This document shows, piece after piece, positions 1 through 8,500 of a stretch of DNA of 39,858 nt. The DNA lies in the IMG/VR virus record IMGVR_UViG_3300036820_000579, positions 1-39,858 of that record; one strand, given 5' to 3'. The position numbers and the translations under genes were made by a program. This DNA comes from a virus. The stretch's first letter is position 1; every line of letters starts with the position of its first letter. A model generated the notes under the pieces. It searched no databases, had not been told where the DNA came from, and saw only the letters and a program-made list of their open reading frames with translations.

Positions 1-15
1 ACCAATCGCCTCCCG

Positions 16-65
16 CCAAGACCGGCTCTGCTCCGCTATTTGCGGCTCCGCGCCGCCGGTCTCGG
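16..65. repeat. imperfect inverted repeat, possible transcript 3' structure
   Basis: The arms CCAAGACCGGC (16-26) and GCCGGTCTCGG (55-65) pair at 10 of 11 positions, and the 28-base loop holds a smaller CCGC/GCGG stem (33-36 with 42-45). It lies downstream of the last gene of the minus-strand operon, where a 3' end would be expected. No T-run follows on the minus strand, so an intrinsic terminator is not established. Positions 1-308 otherwise contain no gene that I can support. Confidence 0.35.
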
Positions 66-308
66 CTGCGTCAGCGGGGGCGTTCTTGGACGCGAAACCG
101 GGGGTCGCAGTTCGGTGCGATTTGACACTCTGACGGGGATTTCCCCCTTCTTTACTGGAATGGGAGGGAGTCTCGGCTCAAATCCGCGGGCTCGATGGCT
201 CTCAAGACCCTGAGCGGCGGCTCGTTGGAGGCTTCAATGGGGCGCGCCGGGGTGAGCGCGGCGGTGCTCAAGGGGAACAAGGCAATCTTTCCGCTGGTGA
301 GCCATCTC

Positions 309-2834
309 TCAGTTCAGGCCGCTCACGAGGTCCGCCCCGGTTGCCTCGCTGATGTAAGGGAAGATCGCCCAGAGCCAGTAATATTCTTGGGGCGCGGAGT
401 TCCAGACCTTCGGCAAAGGCTGTCTCTCGATGTCCTCGACCACGGGGACCGAACAAAGGAGATGAATCGCACGGGCTGTGTAGGGTTGCGCATTGGATAC
501 TAAAGAACGAAGCGCATCCGACAGGATCTCGCAATTCAAGGAATTGAAGTCACTATAATAAAGTTTATCAAAGAGACAAGCTCCAAGCACATCTCTAATT
601 AGAATAGTCCTTTCTGATTCGGTTTGACCGCCTAATCCCACAAAAGCCGCGCCCCAATCTGCGATGTCGTGCAAGGCTCTTCTTTCAGTGAAGTCATCTA
701 TGCTTAAATGAGTGTCTTCAAGGTTTGAAGATAGCTTCTGCGATCTGATGGACAATAGCATACCAGCTAGTTCACGATATTTTTCACCCCACATTTGCAA
801 CCATGCCCTAACAAGCGGGAAGGCCATTCCTTTGGTAAAATAATGCATCGTTTCAAAAAATTTGACCTCATTGCTCACCACGCTGCTCTTAGTTTGTATG
901 AAAATACCAACAGAATCGATCTTATTCGTATAGCCGAATAGCACGAGAAGAGACATCTCAAGTTCTAATCTAATTGCGTCATCCAACCTTTTGTGGTCCA
1001 CAAATTTTCCCAAGGCGCCTTGGTATCCCGGAGATCTGTGGTCTTTTTTCCTCACTTTTGCTGAGATTATGTTGAAGCATACGTCGTTCGTTATGCTCAT
1101 AAGTGAATTCTTGTTGGCTGTAATTCTATCCCTATCTGTCCGCTGATTGGCAAAGAATTCTTCGGCCTTTGTCAATTCCCTGGTGTGACGAGTATCCTTC
1201 CGTCTCGCCCATGAAATGCCAGGCATTGGACTTTTTGAGAACTCACCAACGAAACGAGCTTGAACTGCGTCCGCTGCCTCCTTATTGGCGAATACGCCAA
1301 CGACCGCAGTGGATATGAGTTGGTCGCCACTCCCACTCTCATCGAAATAGATCTCAAAGTGCTTTGATGGACGCTCGGTCGGCCGGTTGGCTTCCAGTTT
1401 GTCATAAACTCGCTGCACGTAGGCGAGCTGTAGCCGTCTGCGCAGCATAGGGGCTGCCCAATTAAGGGCTTGGTGCAGCGTCAACACTGCCGTGGGGACG
1501 GAGTCTGGGTCGGCCAGTGGATTGGGCTTCTGAAAATTCGTGAAGATGTTGCGGTAAGGTTTCAGCTTTTTTTGAACCAGCGCTTGCCCGGTCGCAGAGA
1601 AAAGGATGATTGGCGTGAGCGGTAGCGCTAGAGCCAGAAGCCGGGGTAAGAGTAACAACGCCTCCAAATGAATCGTGCCACTTGTCGCGCCGTTTGGTTT
1701 TAGCCAGGATCGTATCTTGTCCAGATCTCCCTGCGGGATGGCCTCCCATGCCGGACAAGTGCCTTCCCAGCGCTCGGCAATGGCCAACAGCTTTTCAACG
1801 TCTTTCTTCAGACGTCTCGACTCTCCCGATCCATACAGTCGGAGATCGAGAAAGATGATTTCTGGTCTGGCATCTTGCTTCTCGTCGGGGCCACTGATGC
1901 TGGCGATGAAGTCGCGGTATTTGAAAGTATTTTTCTGCTTATCTAGGAACTCGATTAGTTCATCCGGGTACTGCATGGGGCGCAAATTCACGTCATTCCC
2001 GAGTGCCTCCTCCAGGAACGTTGCCCATCCCGACTCATGCTTGTCGTCGACAAGGATGGCCGATATTGTCTTTCCATAGAGATATTGGGCATTGGGCAAC
2101 GCCCAGCATCCCCACTCTGATTCTTTTAAACTTTCTTTTAAACCCGACCATTTGGCCTTGGCGATAAGCGTCCGCATCGGCGCCGTTCGTTTTGATACGC
2201 TTCGACGGGCACTGAACATCTCCAGCATTAAGCGTGCGCCGACGATATTATTTATATCGTGGTTCTCATCACTTAGCCTCAGAGAAGCGGTCCAAAGGTT
2301 GTTCAGCCATTCGAGTGGGGCGCGGTCCGGTTTTTCCGCGCCGGGGCTGGAATAAAAACCCCAAGCGCCGTTCTTCTTTCTGATCAGGCCGTCCTCGGCG
2401 ACGCCTCCGTTGTCCATCGCAGTCTTGGAGAACGTCCACTTGTATAGAGGTTCGTCCTCCATTCTCACAAGCGGTGCGGAGAGTGTGACCCAGGGCATAT
2501 CGGCCAACAGTTGATGGCGCACGCTCCACGCCCATGTGTCCTTCCAGTTTCCGGCGGTTGCATCAATGATCACGATCGACGGAACCGACTGCTCGGCGCG
2601 CGCCTTTTTCAGCGACCAAGCCAGGGCCCAGTCAAGCGGCGTCAGATGCTTTTCCAGCAGGCGATCATCGGGACTTTCGCCGAGCAGCTTCCGATCCCAC
2701 ACGATCACAATGGGAATATCGGCCGACAATTTATCGGACCATAGCGTCGTCAACGCGTCGGCGTAGCGATAGACCTTCGCCTTACCGGCAAGCGCGGCTT
2801 CAAGCGCTTGCGCGTAAACCTGCCCCAGCCCCAT
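309..2834 (-). CDS. receiver-DUF3800 fusion protein, putative phosphorelay effector
   Basis: 841 aa, ATG start preceded by AGGTGG. Residues ~1-190 form a Rossmann-like region (two hydrophobic strands near 41-47 and 86-91) that I cannot name. Residues ~257-440 look like a response-regulator receiver: D263/D264 in SAILVDDK, phosphoacceptor candidate D330 in IIFLDLRLYG, S413 in IILFSATG, and K436 in NFQKPN, with a long insert between strands 3 and 4. From ~492 the sequence matches DUF3800, opening with IYFDESGSG (495-503) and closing with the typical late HDIADWGAAFV acidic motif. DUF3800 proteins have an RNase H-like fold and are predicted nucleases often found in defence loci. Last gene of the operon, so probably the output. 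The DUF3800 half is much richer in A+T than the upstream genes. That the receiver controls the DUF3800 domain is inference. Confidence 0.75.
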   Translation of the reverse strand: MGLGQVYAQALEAALAGKAKVYRYADALTTLWSDKLSADIPIVIVWDRKLLGESPDDRLLEKHLTPLDWALAWSLKKARAEQSVPSIVIIDATAGNWKDTWAWSVRHQLLADMPWVTLSAPLVRMEDEPLYKWTFSKTAMDNGGVAEDGLIRKKNGAWGFYSSPGAEKPDRAPLEWLNNLWTASLRLSDENHDINNIVGARLMLEMFSARRSVSKRTAPMRTLIAKAKWSGLKESLKESEWGCWALPNAQYLYGKTISAILVDDKHESGWATFLEEALGNDVNLRPMQYPDELIEFLDKQKNTFKYRDFIASISGPDEKQDARPEIIFLDLRLYGSGESRRLKKDVEKLLAIAERWEGTCPAWEAIPQGDLDKIRSWLKPNGATSGTIHLEALLLLPRLLALALPLTPIILFSATGQALVQKKLKPYRNIFTNFQKPNPLADPDSVPTAVLTLHQALNWAAPMLRRRLQLAYVQRVYDKLEANRPTERPSKHFEIYFDESGSGDQLISTAVVGVFANKEAADAVQARFVGEFSKSPMPGISWARRKDTRHTRELTKAEEFFANQRTDRDRITANKNSLMSITNDVCFNIISAKVRKKDHRSPGYQGALGKFVDHKRLDDAIRLELEMSLLVLFGYTNKIDSVGIFIQTKSSVVSNEVKFFETMHYFTKGMAFPLVRAWLQMWGEKYRELAGMLLSIRSQKLSSNLEDTHLSIDDFTERRALHDIADWGAAFVGLGGQTESERTILIRDVLGACLFDKLYYSDFNSLNCEILSDALRSLVSNAQPYTARAIHLLCSVPVVEDIERQPLPKVWNSAPQEYYWLWAIFPYISEATGADLVSGLN

Positions 2835-2852
2835 TGCCCACCTTGCTGGTCT

Positions 2853-4244
2853 TTATGACCCCCAACACTTATTCGTACTCATAAAGCGCCGGACAGTATC
2901 GATGTGCCGTGCGCCATCTATGTCTCCAAAGAAATAGAAGGCGTATTCGCTCTGTTTGAGGCTCTTGCCGGGCTCTATTTTTGCGGCGAGCTGGGCGCCG
3001 ATGCGCGCGGTGACATCCTGCAGGAGAAAGCGTGGCAGAGCTTTGAATTCATCGTAGCGTGCCTGCCCCTGCGGGATCGATTCGATTCGGATAACAGCCG
3101 CTCCGGCAAGGTCCGGCTCCGGTGGCGCGCCCGAGCGGCCGGCCGGCAGAGTGGCGAGCGGCAGGTCGAAATCCACATCCTCCGCCATCAGTACGTCGTT
3201 GCGAGTGAAAGTCAGAGCCTGGCGCAACACCGCTTCCAGTTCACGGATGTTACCGGGCCAGTCGTAGGTTCTCAGCTTCGACAAGGTTTCCGGGCGGAGA
3301 ATGGGACGTACGTGGATCTCCGCCTGTGCGTTGAACGACTCGATCGCTCGGGTAAATAATTCCGGAATATCATCCAGCCGCTCGCGCAGTGGGGGCAATA
3401 CCAGCTCCAAACCGCGCAGCCGGGTGAGAAGGTCGCTGCGCAGTCCAGCGATGGCCGCCGGACCGCTGCCGATCGAGGTGATAATCCGTACATCGCCCGG
3501 AGGGGCGTCTAGCAGGCCCAGCAGGGCTGTCTGGGCGTCGTCCGTGAGGTCTTCCGCCATAAGGCAGAGTGTGCCACCCACGGCCTTGCCAAACTTGCTG
3601 GCCAGATCAGCTGCGACCCGGTGGGGCGGCAGGGGTGCCGGGCGGATGGTCACGAACGAACCGCTCCGTCCGCTTAGCCGGTGTGCAGCTTCCGCCGCCA
3701 AAGTCTTGCCCGTACCGGTCTCGCCACGCAGGAGCAGGTTGTCGCCAGTGCGCGCGGCCGTTTCCAGCCGCCGCGCGAACTCCAGCATGGCAGGTGTCCG
3801 GCCGACGGCAAAGCCGAGATCGTGGCCCAATTCTTCCGCCGTGCGTCGGTGCGCGTCCAGAACCCGCGTCAGCCTCGCCACGAAGTCTTCATCCCATCCG
3901 GGCCGGTTAAAATCCGGCTTGGCAAGGATAGCAAGCGGCTGCGAATCGAACGCCTCTGCCGGGATGGCGGTATCCGCCGGACGGGTGGAAAAGATCGCCA
4001 CCGGTAGGTCCGGGAAACGCTTCTGCAGGTCTTTGTGCAGGCGCCCGCCGGTGGTGCGATGGGCATCCACAGCGTCATTGGGAAAATGCAGGTCCAGCAG
4101 AACGAGATCGGGCTTGAATTTCTCGATGCGCGGTACGGCGTCGGCAGCATTCAGCACCTGGTCGAACACAAAGCCGCGTGAACCCAGGTGCTGTTCCATT
4201 AAGGGTTTGCAGCGCACATCGTCAATGATGAGAATTTTCGTCAT
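2853..4244 (-). CDS. NtrC-like receiver-AAA+ response regulator without sigma54 loop
   Basis: 463 aa. I chose the ATG at 4244 because its A-T-G-A overlaps the stop of the preceding gene and opens directly on a receiver; the frame stays open upstream but overlaps that gene. Receiver ~1-125: D8/D9, phosphoacceptor D51 in LVLLDLHF, S86, K109. AAA+ ~140-345: Walker A GETGTGKT (174-181), the LPPLRERLDDIP block, and sensor II WPGNIREL (330-337). Two departures: the GAFTGA sigma54-contact loop is absent, and the Walker B region reads GGTLCLMAED where the family has GGTLFLDE. No Fis-type helix-turn-helix is visible at the C-terminus, which is an unfamiliar ~100-residue tail. It is probably not a sigma54 activator. 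Possibly a receiver-gated nucleotide-binding adaptor within the relay (inference). Confidence 0.8.
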   Translation of the reverse strand: MTKILIIDDVRCKPLMEQHLGSRGFVFDQVLNAADAVPRIEKFKPDLVLLDLHFPNDAVDAHRTTGGRLHKDLQKRFPDLPVAIFSTRPADTAIPAEAFDSQPLAILAKPDFNRPGWDEDFVARLTRVLDAHRRTAEELGHDLGFAVGRTPAMLEFARRLETAARTGDNLLLRGETGTGKTLAAEAAHRLSGRSGSFVTIRPAPLPPHRVAADLASKFGKAVGGTLCLMAEDLTDDAQTALLGLLDAPPGDVRIITSIGSGPAAIAGLRSDLLTRLRGLELVLPPLRERLDDIPELFTRAIESFNAQAEIHVRPILRPETLSKLRTYDWPGNIRELEAVLRQALTFTRNDVLMAEDVDFDLPLATLPAGRSGAPPEPDLAGAAVIRIESIPQGQARYDEFKALPRFLLQDVTARIGAQLAAKIEPGKSLKQSEYAFYFFGDIDGARHIDTVRRFMSTNKCWGS

Positions 4245-5047
4245 TGTGCTTTCTGGGCGAAGCGCCCCGCGATGGCGCACATCCGAGCATCGAGCGCCTG
4301 TCCCGCTGAACTGAGCGAAACAGCCGCGTCGGCCAGCGCTGCGGAAGCGGCCACGGGGCAGCTCGCCTTGACCGACTCCAACCGCGCGCTCTCCCGGCAA
4401 ACGGCGTCGACATCCTCCATCAAAGTCTTGGAGAGCACATCGCCGTCGGCGATCGCCGGCGCAAGGCGCAAGGCAGCCGCGAAGGCAGCCAAGTTGTCGC
4501 AATGCACGGACGAAAGCGCGAAACCCGGCTCCAGCATGGCGGAAGAGAGGCCAGTCTCCCCCCGCGCCGCATTCGCGAAAACTGTGGCCTCTCCAGCCAA
4601 ACCATTGACCACTCTTTCCAGCCAATGGCGGATGTTTGCCGCGCGGATAGCCAATTCCTCGCTCGTGGGCAAGGGCAGCGGCGCGTAACGGCCCTCCACA
4701 GCCATTGCGATCCCACACTTAAGTTCGTCCTCGCCGAATACAAAACGAAGATAACTTAGACCCGACCAGTCGAACAGACCGGGTGCGCCGGCGCGGAGCG
4801 CAACCCGCTGCCGCAGGTCGTCCTCAGCGTAGAGACCGACGAGCAGCATAGCCGGTGGCGTCTTGCCGGCCGCAGCGGCGCGGCGCAGCCGATCCAGCAC
4901 GGCCGCCACCCCCGCCTCGCGGGCAAAAGTGCCGGCGGCATCGTGGTCGACAGAGAAGACTTCGAGGGAGACGGCTCCCGCTGCTGCAGCCCGCGCTTTA
5001 ATCAACGAGCGGAGGCGGGGCCAAGGGGACATGGTAGGCGGGGTCAT
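4241..5047 (-). CDS. uncharacterised relay-associated protein, possible degenerate receiver
   Basis: 268 aa, ATG start 3 bp after the stop of the upstream gene; its own stop overlaps the next start by 4 bp, so all three are translationally coupled. I do not recognise a family. The first ~110 residues alternate helix and strand, and a stretch with AMLLVGLYAEDDL followed by RAGAPGLFDWSG resembles strands 4 and 5 of a receiver, but no DD pair or phosphoacceptor Asp is obvious. The remaining ~150 residues look all-helical, which could be a four-helix phosphotransfer-like bundle; a single His (SSVHCDNL) is present but proves nothing. Its position between a kinase-like protein and two receiver proteins suggests a role in the same relay. 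Product assignment is inference only. Confidence 0.6.
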   Translation of the reverse strand: MTPPTMSPWPRLRSLIKARAAAAGAVSLEVFSVDHDAAGTFAREAGVAAVLDRLRRAAAAGKTPPAMLLVGLYAEDDLRQRVALRAGAPGLFDWSGLSYLRFVFGEDELKCGIAMAVEGRYAPLPLPTSEELAIRAANIRHWLERVVNGLAGEATVFANAARGETGLSSAMLEPGFALSSVHCDNLAAFAAALRLAPAIADGDVLSKTLMEDVDAVCRESARLESVKASCPVAASAALADAAVSLSSAGQALDARMCAIAGRFAQKAQ

Positions 5048-5050
5048 TGT

Positions 5051-5566
5051 TTAGTGAGTTTGATTGAGAAGTTTGATTTGCGCTTCCATTGCATCATCAA
5101 CGTTTCGCTTCCACCCGCTACCTTCGGAGACAAGGGTGACGATCTTCGCGACCACCTTCGATCGACAAGCGTTATCGCGTCCCTCCAGGAGTTCGTTGAG
5201 GAGGTCGTACACGGGAACGCGGGGTTCGTGGCTAAATGAAATTCCCCTTTCATATCCGGGCATCGCCGCTTTGAGTTGCTTCTCGCGATCCCCTTGGATC
5301 AAATATCTGGCGTGTTCGATGCCGAAGATTCGGCTACCCTCCGGCAACGTGAAGCCCAGGTCGTTCAGTGGACGCTTATCGCTTAGAACAATGAGGGCAT
5401 CCCCCCCATTGGGGTCCGGCGTCCCAATGGACCCATCCGGACGCACGCCTCTAGGCGGAAGCTGTCCCGGCTCGACCTCAAGGTCGGCGTGTTCGCCCAG
5501 GAATGCTTGGAGGAGGTTGGCATCGAACTTCTCCAATGCGGCAAACAAAAATATCGGATCAGGCAT
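5051..5566 (-). CDS. hypothetical protein, operon-internal
   Basis: 171 aa, ATG at 5566, overlapping the 3' end of the kinase gene by 8 bp, which argues for coupled translation. The protein is soluble, with no signal peptide or membrane segment. It has an N-terminal helical stretch, a Pro/Gly-rich middle (about 35-55), a strand-like DALIVLSDKR segment, and a charged helical C-terminus. I recognise no domain. The ALIVLSDKRPL segment could be a strand-loop of a small alpha/beta fold such as a partial receiver, but key residues are not visible. Conserved association with the kinase would be the main clue to function. Confidence 0.6.
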   Translation of the reverse strand: MPDPIFLFAALEKFDANLLQAFLGEHADLEVEPGQLPPRGVRPDGSIGTPDPNGGDALIVLSDKRPLNDLGFTLPEGSRIFGIEHARYLIQGDREKQLKAAMPGYERGISFSHEPRVPVYDLLNELLEGRDNACRSKVVAKIVTLVSEGSGWKRNVDDAMEAQIKLLNQTH

Positions 5567-8500
5567 CGGTTTCTCGCACTATCAGAGGGAGCGCGCACCA
5601 AATCACGCGCATGAGGCCGAGCTTGCTCGGCCTATGCACGAGGTATTCGAGCAGCGCCGAGACCGGTAGATACCGCACCTCGCGTTGCACCCTGCCCTGC
5701 GACCTGTCGAAGGTCTGAACACCACGGCCGGTGACGATCACGACCTGGGCCGTTTTGGACCTGGTCCCATGAGTTAGTGCATCGATGGTGCTAAAGATGT
5801 TTTCACCGCCGCCCGAACCCTTTTGCTGCTGGGCGAGGCTCTCCAGGATCGACAAGTGCAACACGAGATAGTCGACCTTCGAGGTGAATGTCTCAAGGTA
5901 TTTGCGACACTGGCCGAATTTTGGATAATCGAGATCAACTTCCGTTTCACGGTCTGGAACATGCACATGCATGAGTTGCCAATATCGCTCGGCCTTAAAG
6001 TCACGGATGTCTTTCTTGGCTTCGGTCTGAACTCTTTCATCCAATACCACAACGCGAGGCAGGGCGGCGGCGATCAATTCCCATCCTTCGCCCGGCTGGA
6101 GGCTCCTGATGATCGTGATGGCCGGACTATCGCTGTAGATCAATTCGACAGAGATCGATCTGATCGTGTCGTTTCCGGCTTCGCTTGCCCAATGCTCAAG
6201 CTGTTTGAGCTTCGTCTCGGTCGGATGGTCCACCCAGACGCACGCGTCGAGCTTCTGTCCGCCGCTAGCCTGGGCACTCAGCCAATCCTGCCAAGCCTCC
6301 TGTTCCGCTGGGGCCAAGCACACAGGCCGCGCACTCGACTGGTTGGCCGCACCATTTGCCATGAGCGCAAGCCCGGCAAGGACCGCGCCGCCACCACCCT
6401 GAATCTGCTGCGCGTAGATTTCGTAGAGTGCTTCAATCTGCTTCTGAGATTCGAGTTCGTCTAGCCCTTGGGGAACTGTATTCAATCGCCGGACGGGCAG
6501 GTCCCCTTTGAATTTTTCCACCCAATTGGTGATCGCCGCCTCGCTTCCGTCGTAGGCGACGAACACGTGGTTGCGAAGATTGGCGAGTGCTCCCGCAATC
6601 TTGCTTTCTTCGGGTTCCGCGCGAAGAATCTCCAGGAGTTTCACCTCCTGGATGTACAACACGTAGGATAGGCAATACTTGCCTTTTCCGCGATCAAAGC
6701 ACTCCGCCCGGATCAGAGGGACTTTGTTCGCGGCATTGTCGCGTTCAGAATACGGCACGTCCTCCAGGTCACTGAGGAAAAACTCGCGTAGATACTGAGC
6801 GCAGATCTGAATCTCGCGAATACCTAAGAACTTCGGACTAGGCCGGCCGTCGTCATTAATAATCCGCTCGTTCTGGATTATCCAGTTGAGACGATCTGGA
6901 ATCGAGAGGCTCTCCAAGAATTTGTCAGGCGTTTTCCCGTCCTCGTTCCCTTCCGCTATTCTCCAATCTTCGAACATCTGCCGCAACTGTTCGCCGTTTT
7001 TGTAGTCCCATTTCTTCTCCCCCGGTTCGCTTTGGCGCCGACCACCGGGCCCTAACTCCGAACCTACGTCGAGGATACGGAATTCGATTAGACCCGGCCA
7101 GTTGACCGAAGGGAAGAGCGCGCCCTGCGAGGACGCGTCGCTTCCGATCCGGGCGTGTACATGGATTTCAACTTGACCGGTCTCGGCTCTACCCACGTTG
7201 TGCCGAGCGCTGTTGCGGATGATGTTTTCAAGGACGATATAAAGCGCATGGACGCCCACCTCGCCGCCGGGGCAGGAAAACAACAGCTTTTCGTTCCCGA
7301 CGAAAGTCACATTGGCCGTCATGGCATTCTTGCCGGAAATGTACGCCAACATAGGCGACATTGCGGCCTGCCGCTTCGCGCCGCGCTGGATTGCTAATCT
7401 GCCAATCTGAACGTCCAGACTAAGTTGATCGAGCTGTGTTTTCAGCACAAGCGGTTGGGTCCAGAATGCCTTGTCGCTAGTGCCGAACTCGGCGAGAAAA
7501 TCCATGCGCTTCTGGAGGTAGATCAGAAAGTCGGTGCGCGGATCGATCGGCTGTACATTCGGAGGGGGCGCTTGCTGTCCTTCTTGGGTAGGAGGCCCGT
7601 CTTTGGAAATCGTGGACGCATAGCGCGCAAGCACATGCGACCCGATATTGTGCGACATGTTGCGGGCCATGATCGCCGAGACCGCGTTGCGCAGGGCAGC
7701 GCGGCGGGCGCGTACTTTGGGAATCAGCCCGCGCATCAACTCCACTTGCTGACGCCGATAAGCCTCCACGAGAAATTGCCGTGTTTTTGGGTCAGGCGGA
7801 ATGCGGCATGCTTTTGGAAACTTGAAACGGATCGAGATGCCGCCGGCTTCCGCCCTCTCTTCATCGCTCAGCCCCGGCAGGACAGCCTGCGACCAGAGAT
7901 CTTGGCAGCTTTTATCATTTTCGGATGTCCACCACATGTAGAATTCATTGCACTCTATTAGCTCATTGGATGGCTGGCGGGACTGTTGATCAGCTCCCGA
8001 TTCCTTCCACTCTTTTTCCTTCCACCCTTTGCGCACACCTTTGTATTCCTTGTCTGGATTATCATGCGGGACACGCTTGAACGAATAGTGCGGATATTTG
8101 TCGTTGTTATAGAAGACCGCTGCTTCTTCCCAGTCCTGCACTTCGATCAGGATACGGAGGAATTGGCGGACAAGATCATAGGGCGGCACGATCGGCCTGG
8201 AGAGAGCCCTGCGTGTCGCGGCCTGTCCAATCTCTTGCGCGAACTCGCTGCAGCGTTCGAGCATTTTTTTGAAGTTGGGTTCCCAGGCCGGATTGCCGAT
8301 TTTTCCCTTCCCCGGATCTGCATTATTCTCGAAGCCCTGCTCTGGGGGCTTGAGGAAAATCAAGAGGACGGCCTTCAATCCCCCCCAACCCTGCGTGCCG
8401 CTCCACACGTCATAGATGGGAACCAGAACTCTGAAGTTATGGCTTTCGATTATCCCTTTGAGGGGCTTCCCTTCGCCAGAATCCCAATCCATGAGAAGAG

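Noticed and set aside
195-503. 102-codon plus-strand frame at the left end
   Set aside because: Antisense to the end of the receiver-DUF3800 gene and no ribosome site.
2853-4244. Sigma54-dependent transcription activator
   Set aside because: No GAFTGA loop and no recognisable DNA-binding domain; kept as receiver-AAA+ protein of unknown output.
3301-4314. Long plus-strand open frame (337 codons) opposite the AAA+ gene
   Set aside because: Low-complexity Ser/Arg-rich translation, no ribosome site, fully antisense to a gene with clear motifs.
4245-4718. N-terminal extension of the receiver-AAA+ gene upstream of ATG 4244
   Set aside because: Out-of-frame shadow of the 268-aa gene; ATG 4244 gives a perfect receiver start with a 4-bp overlap.
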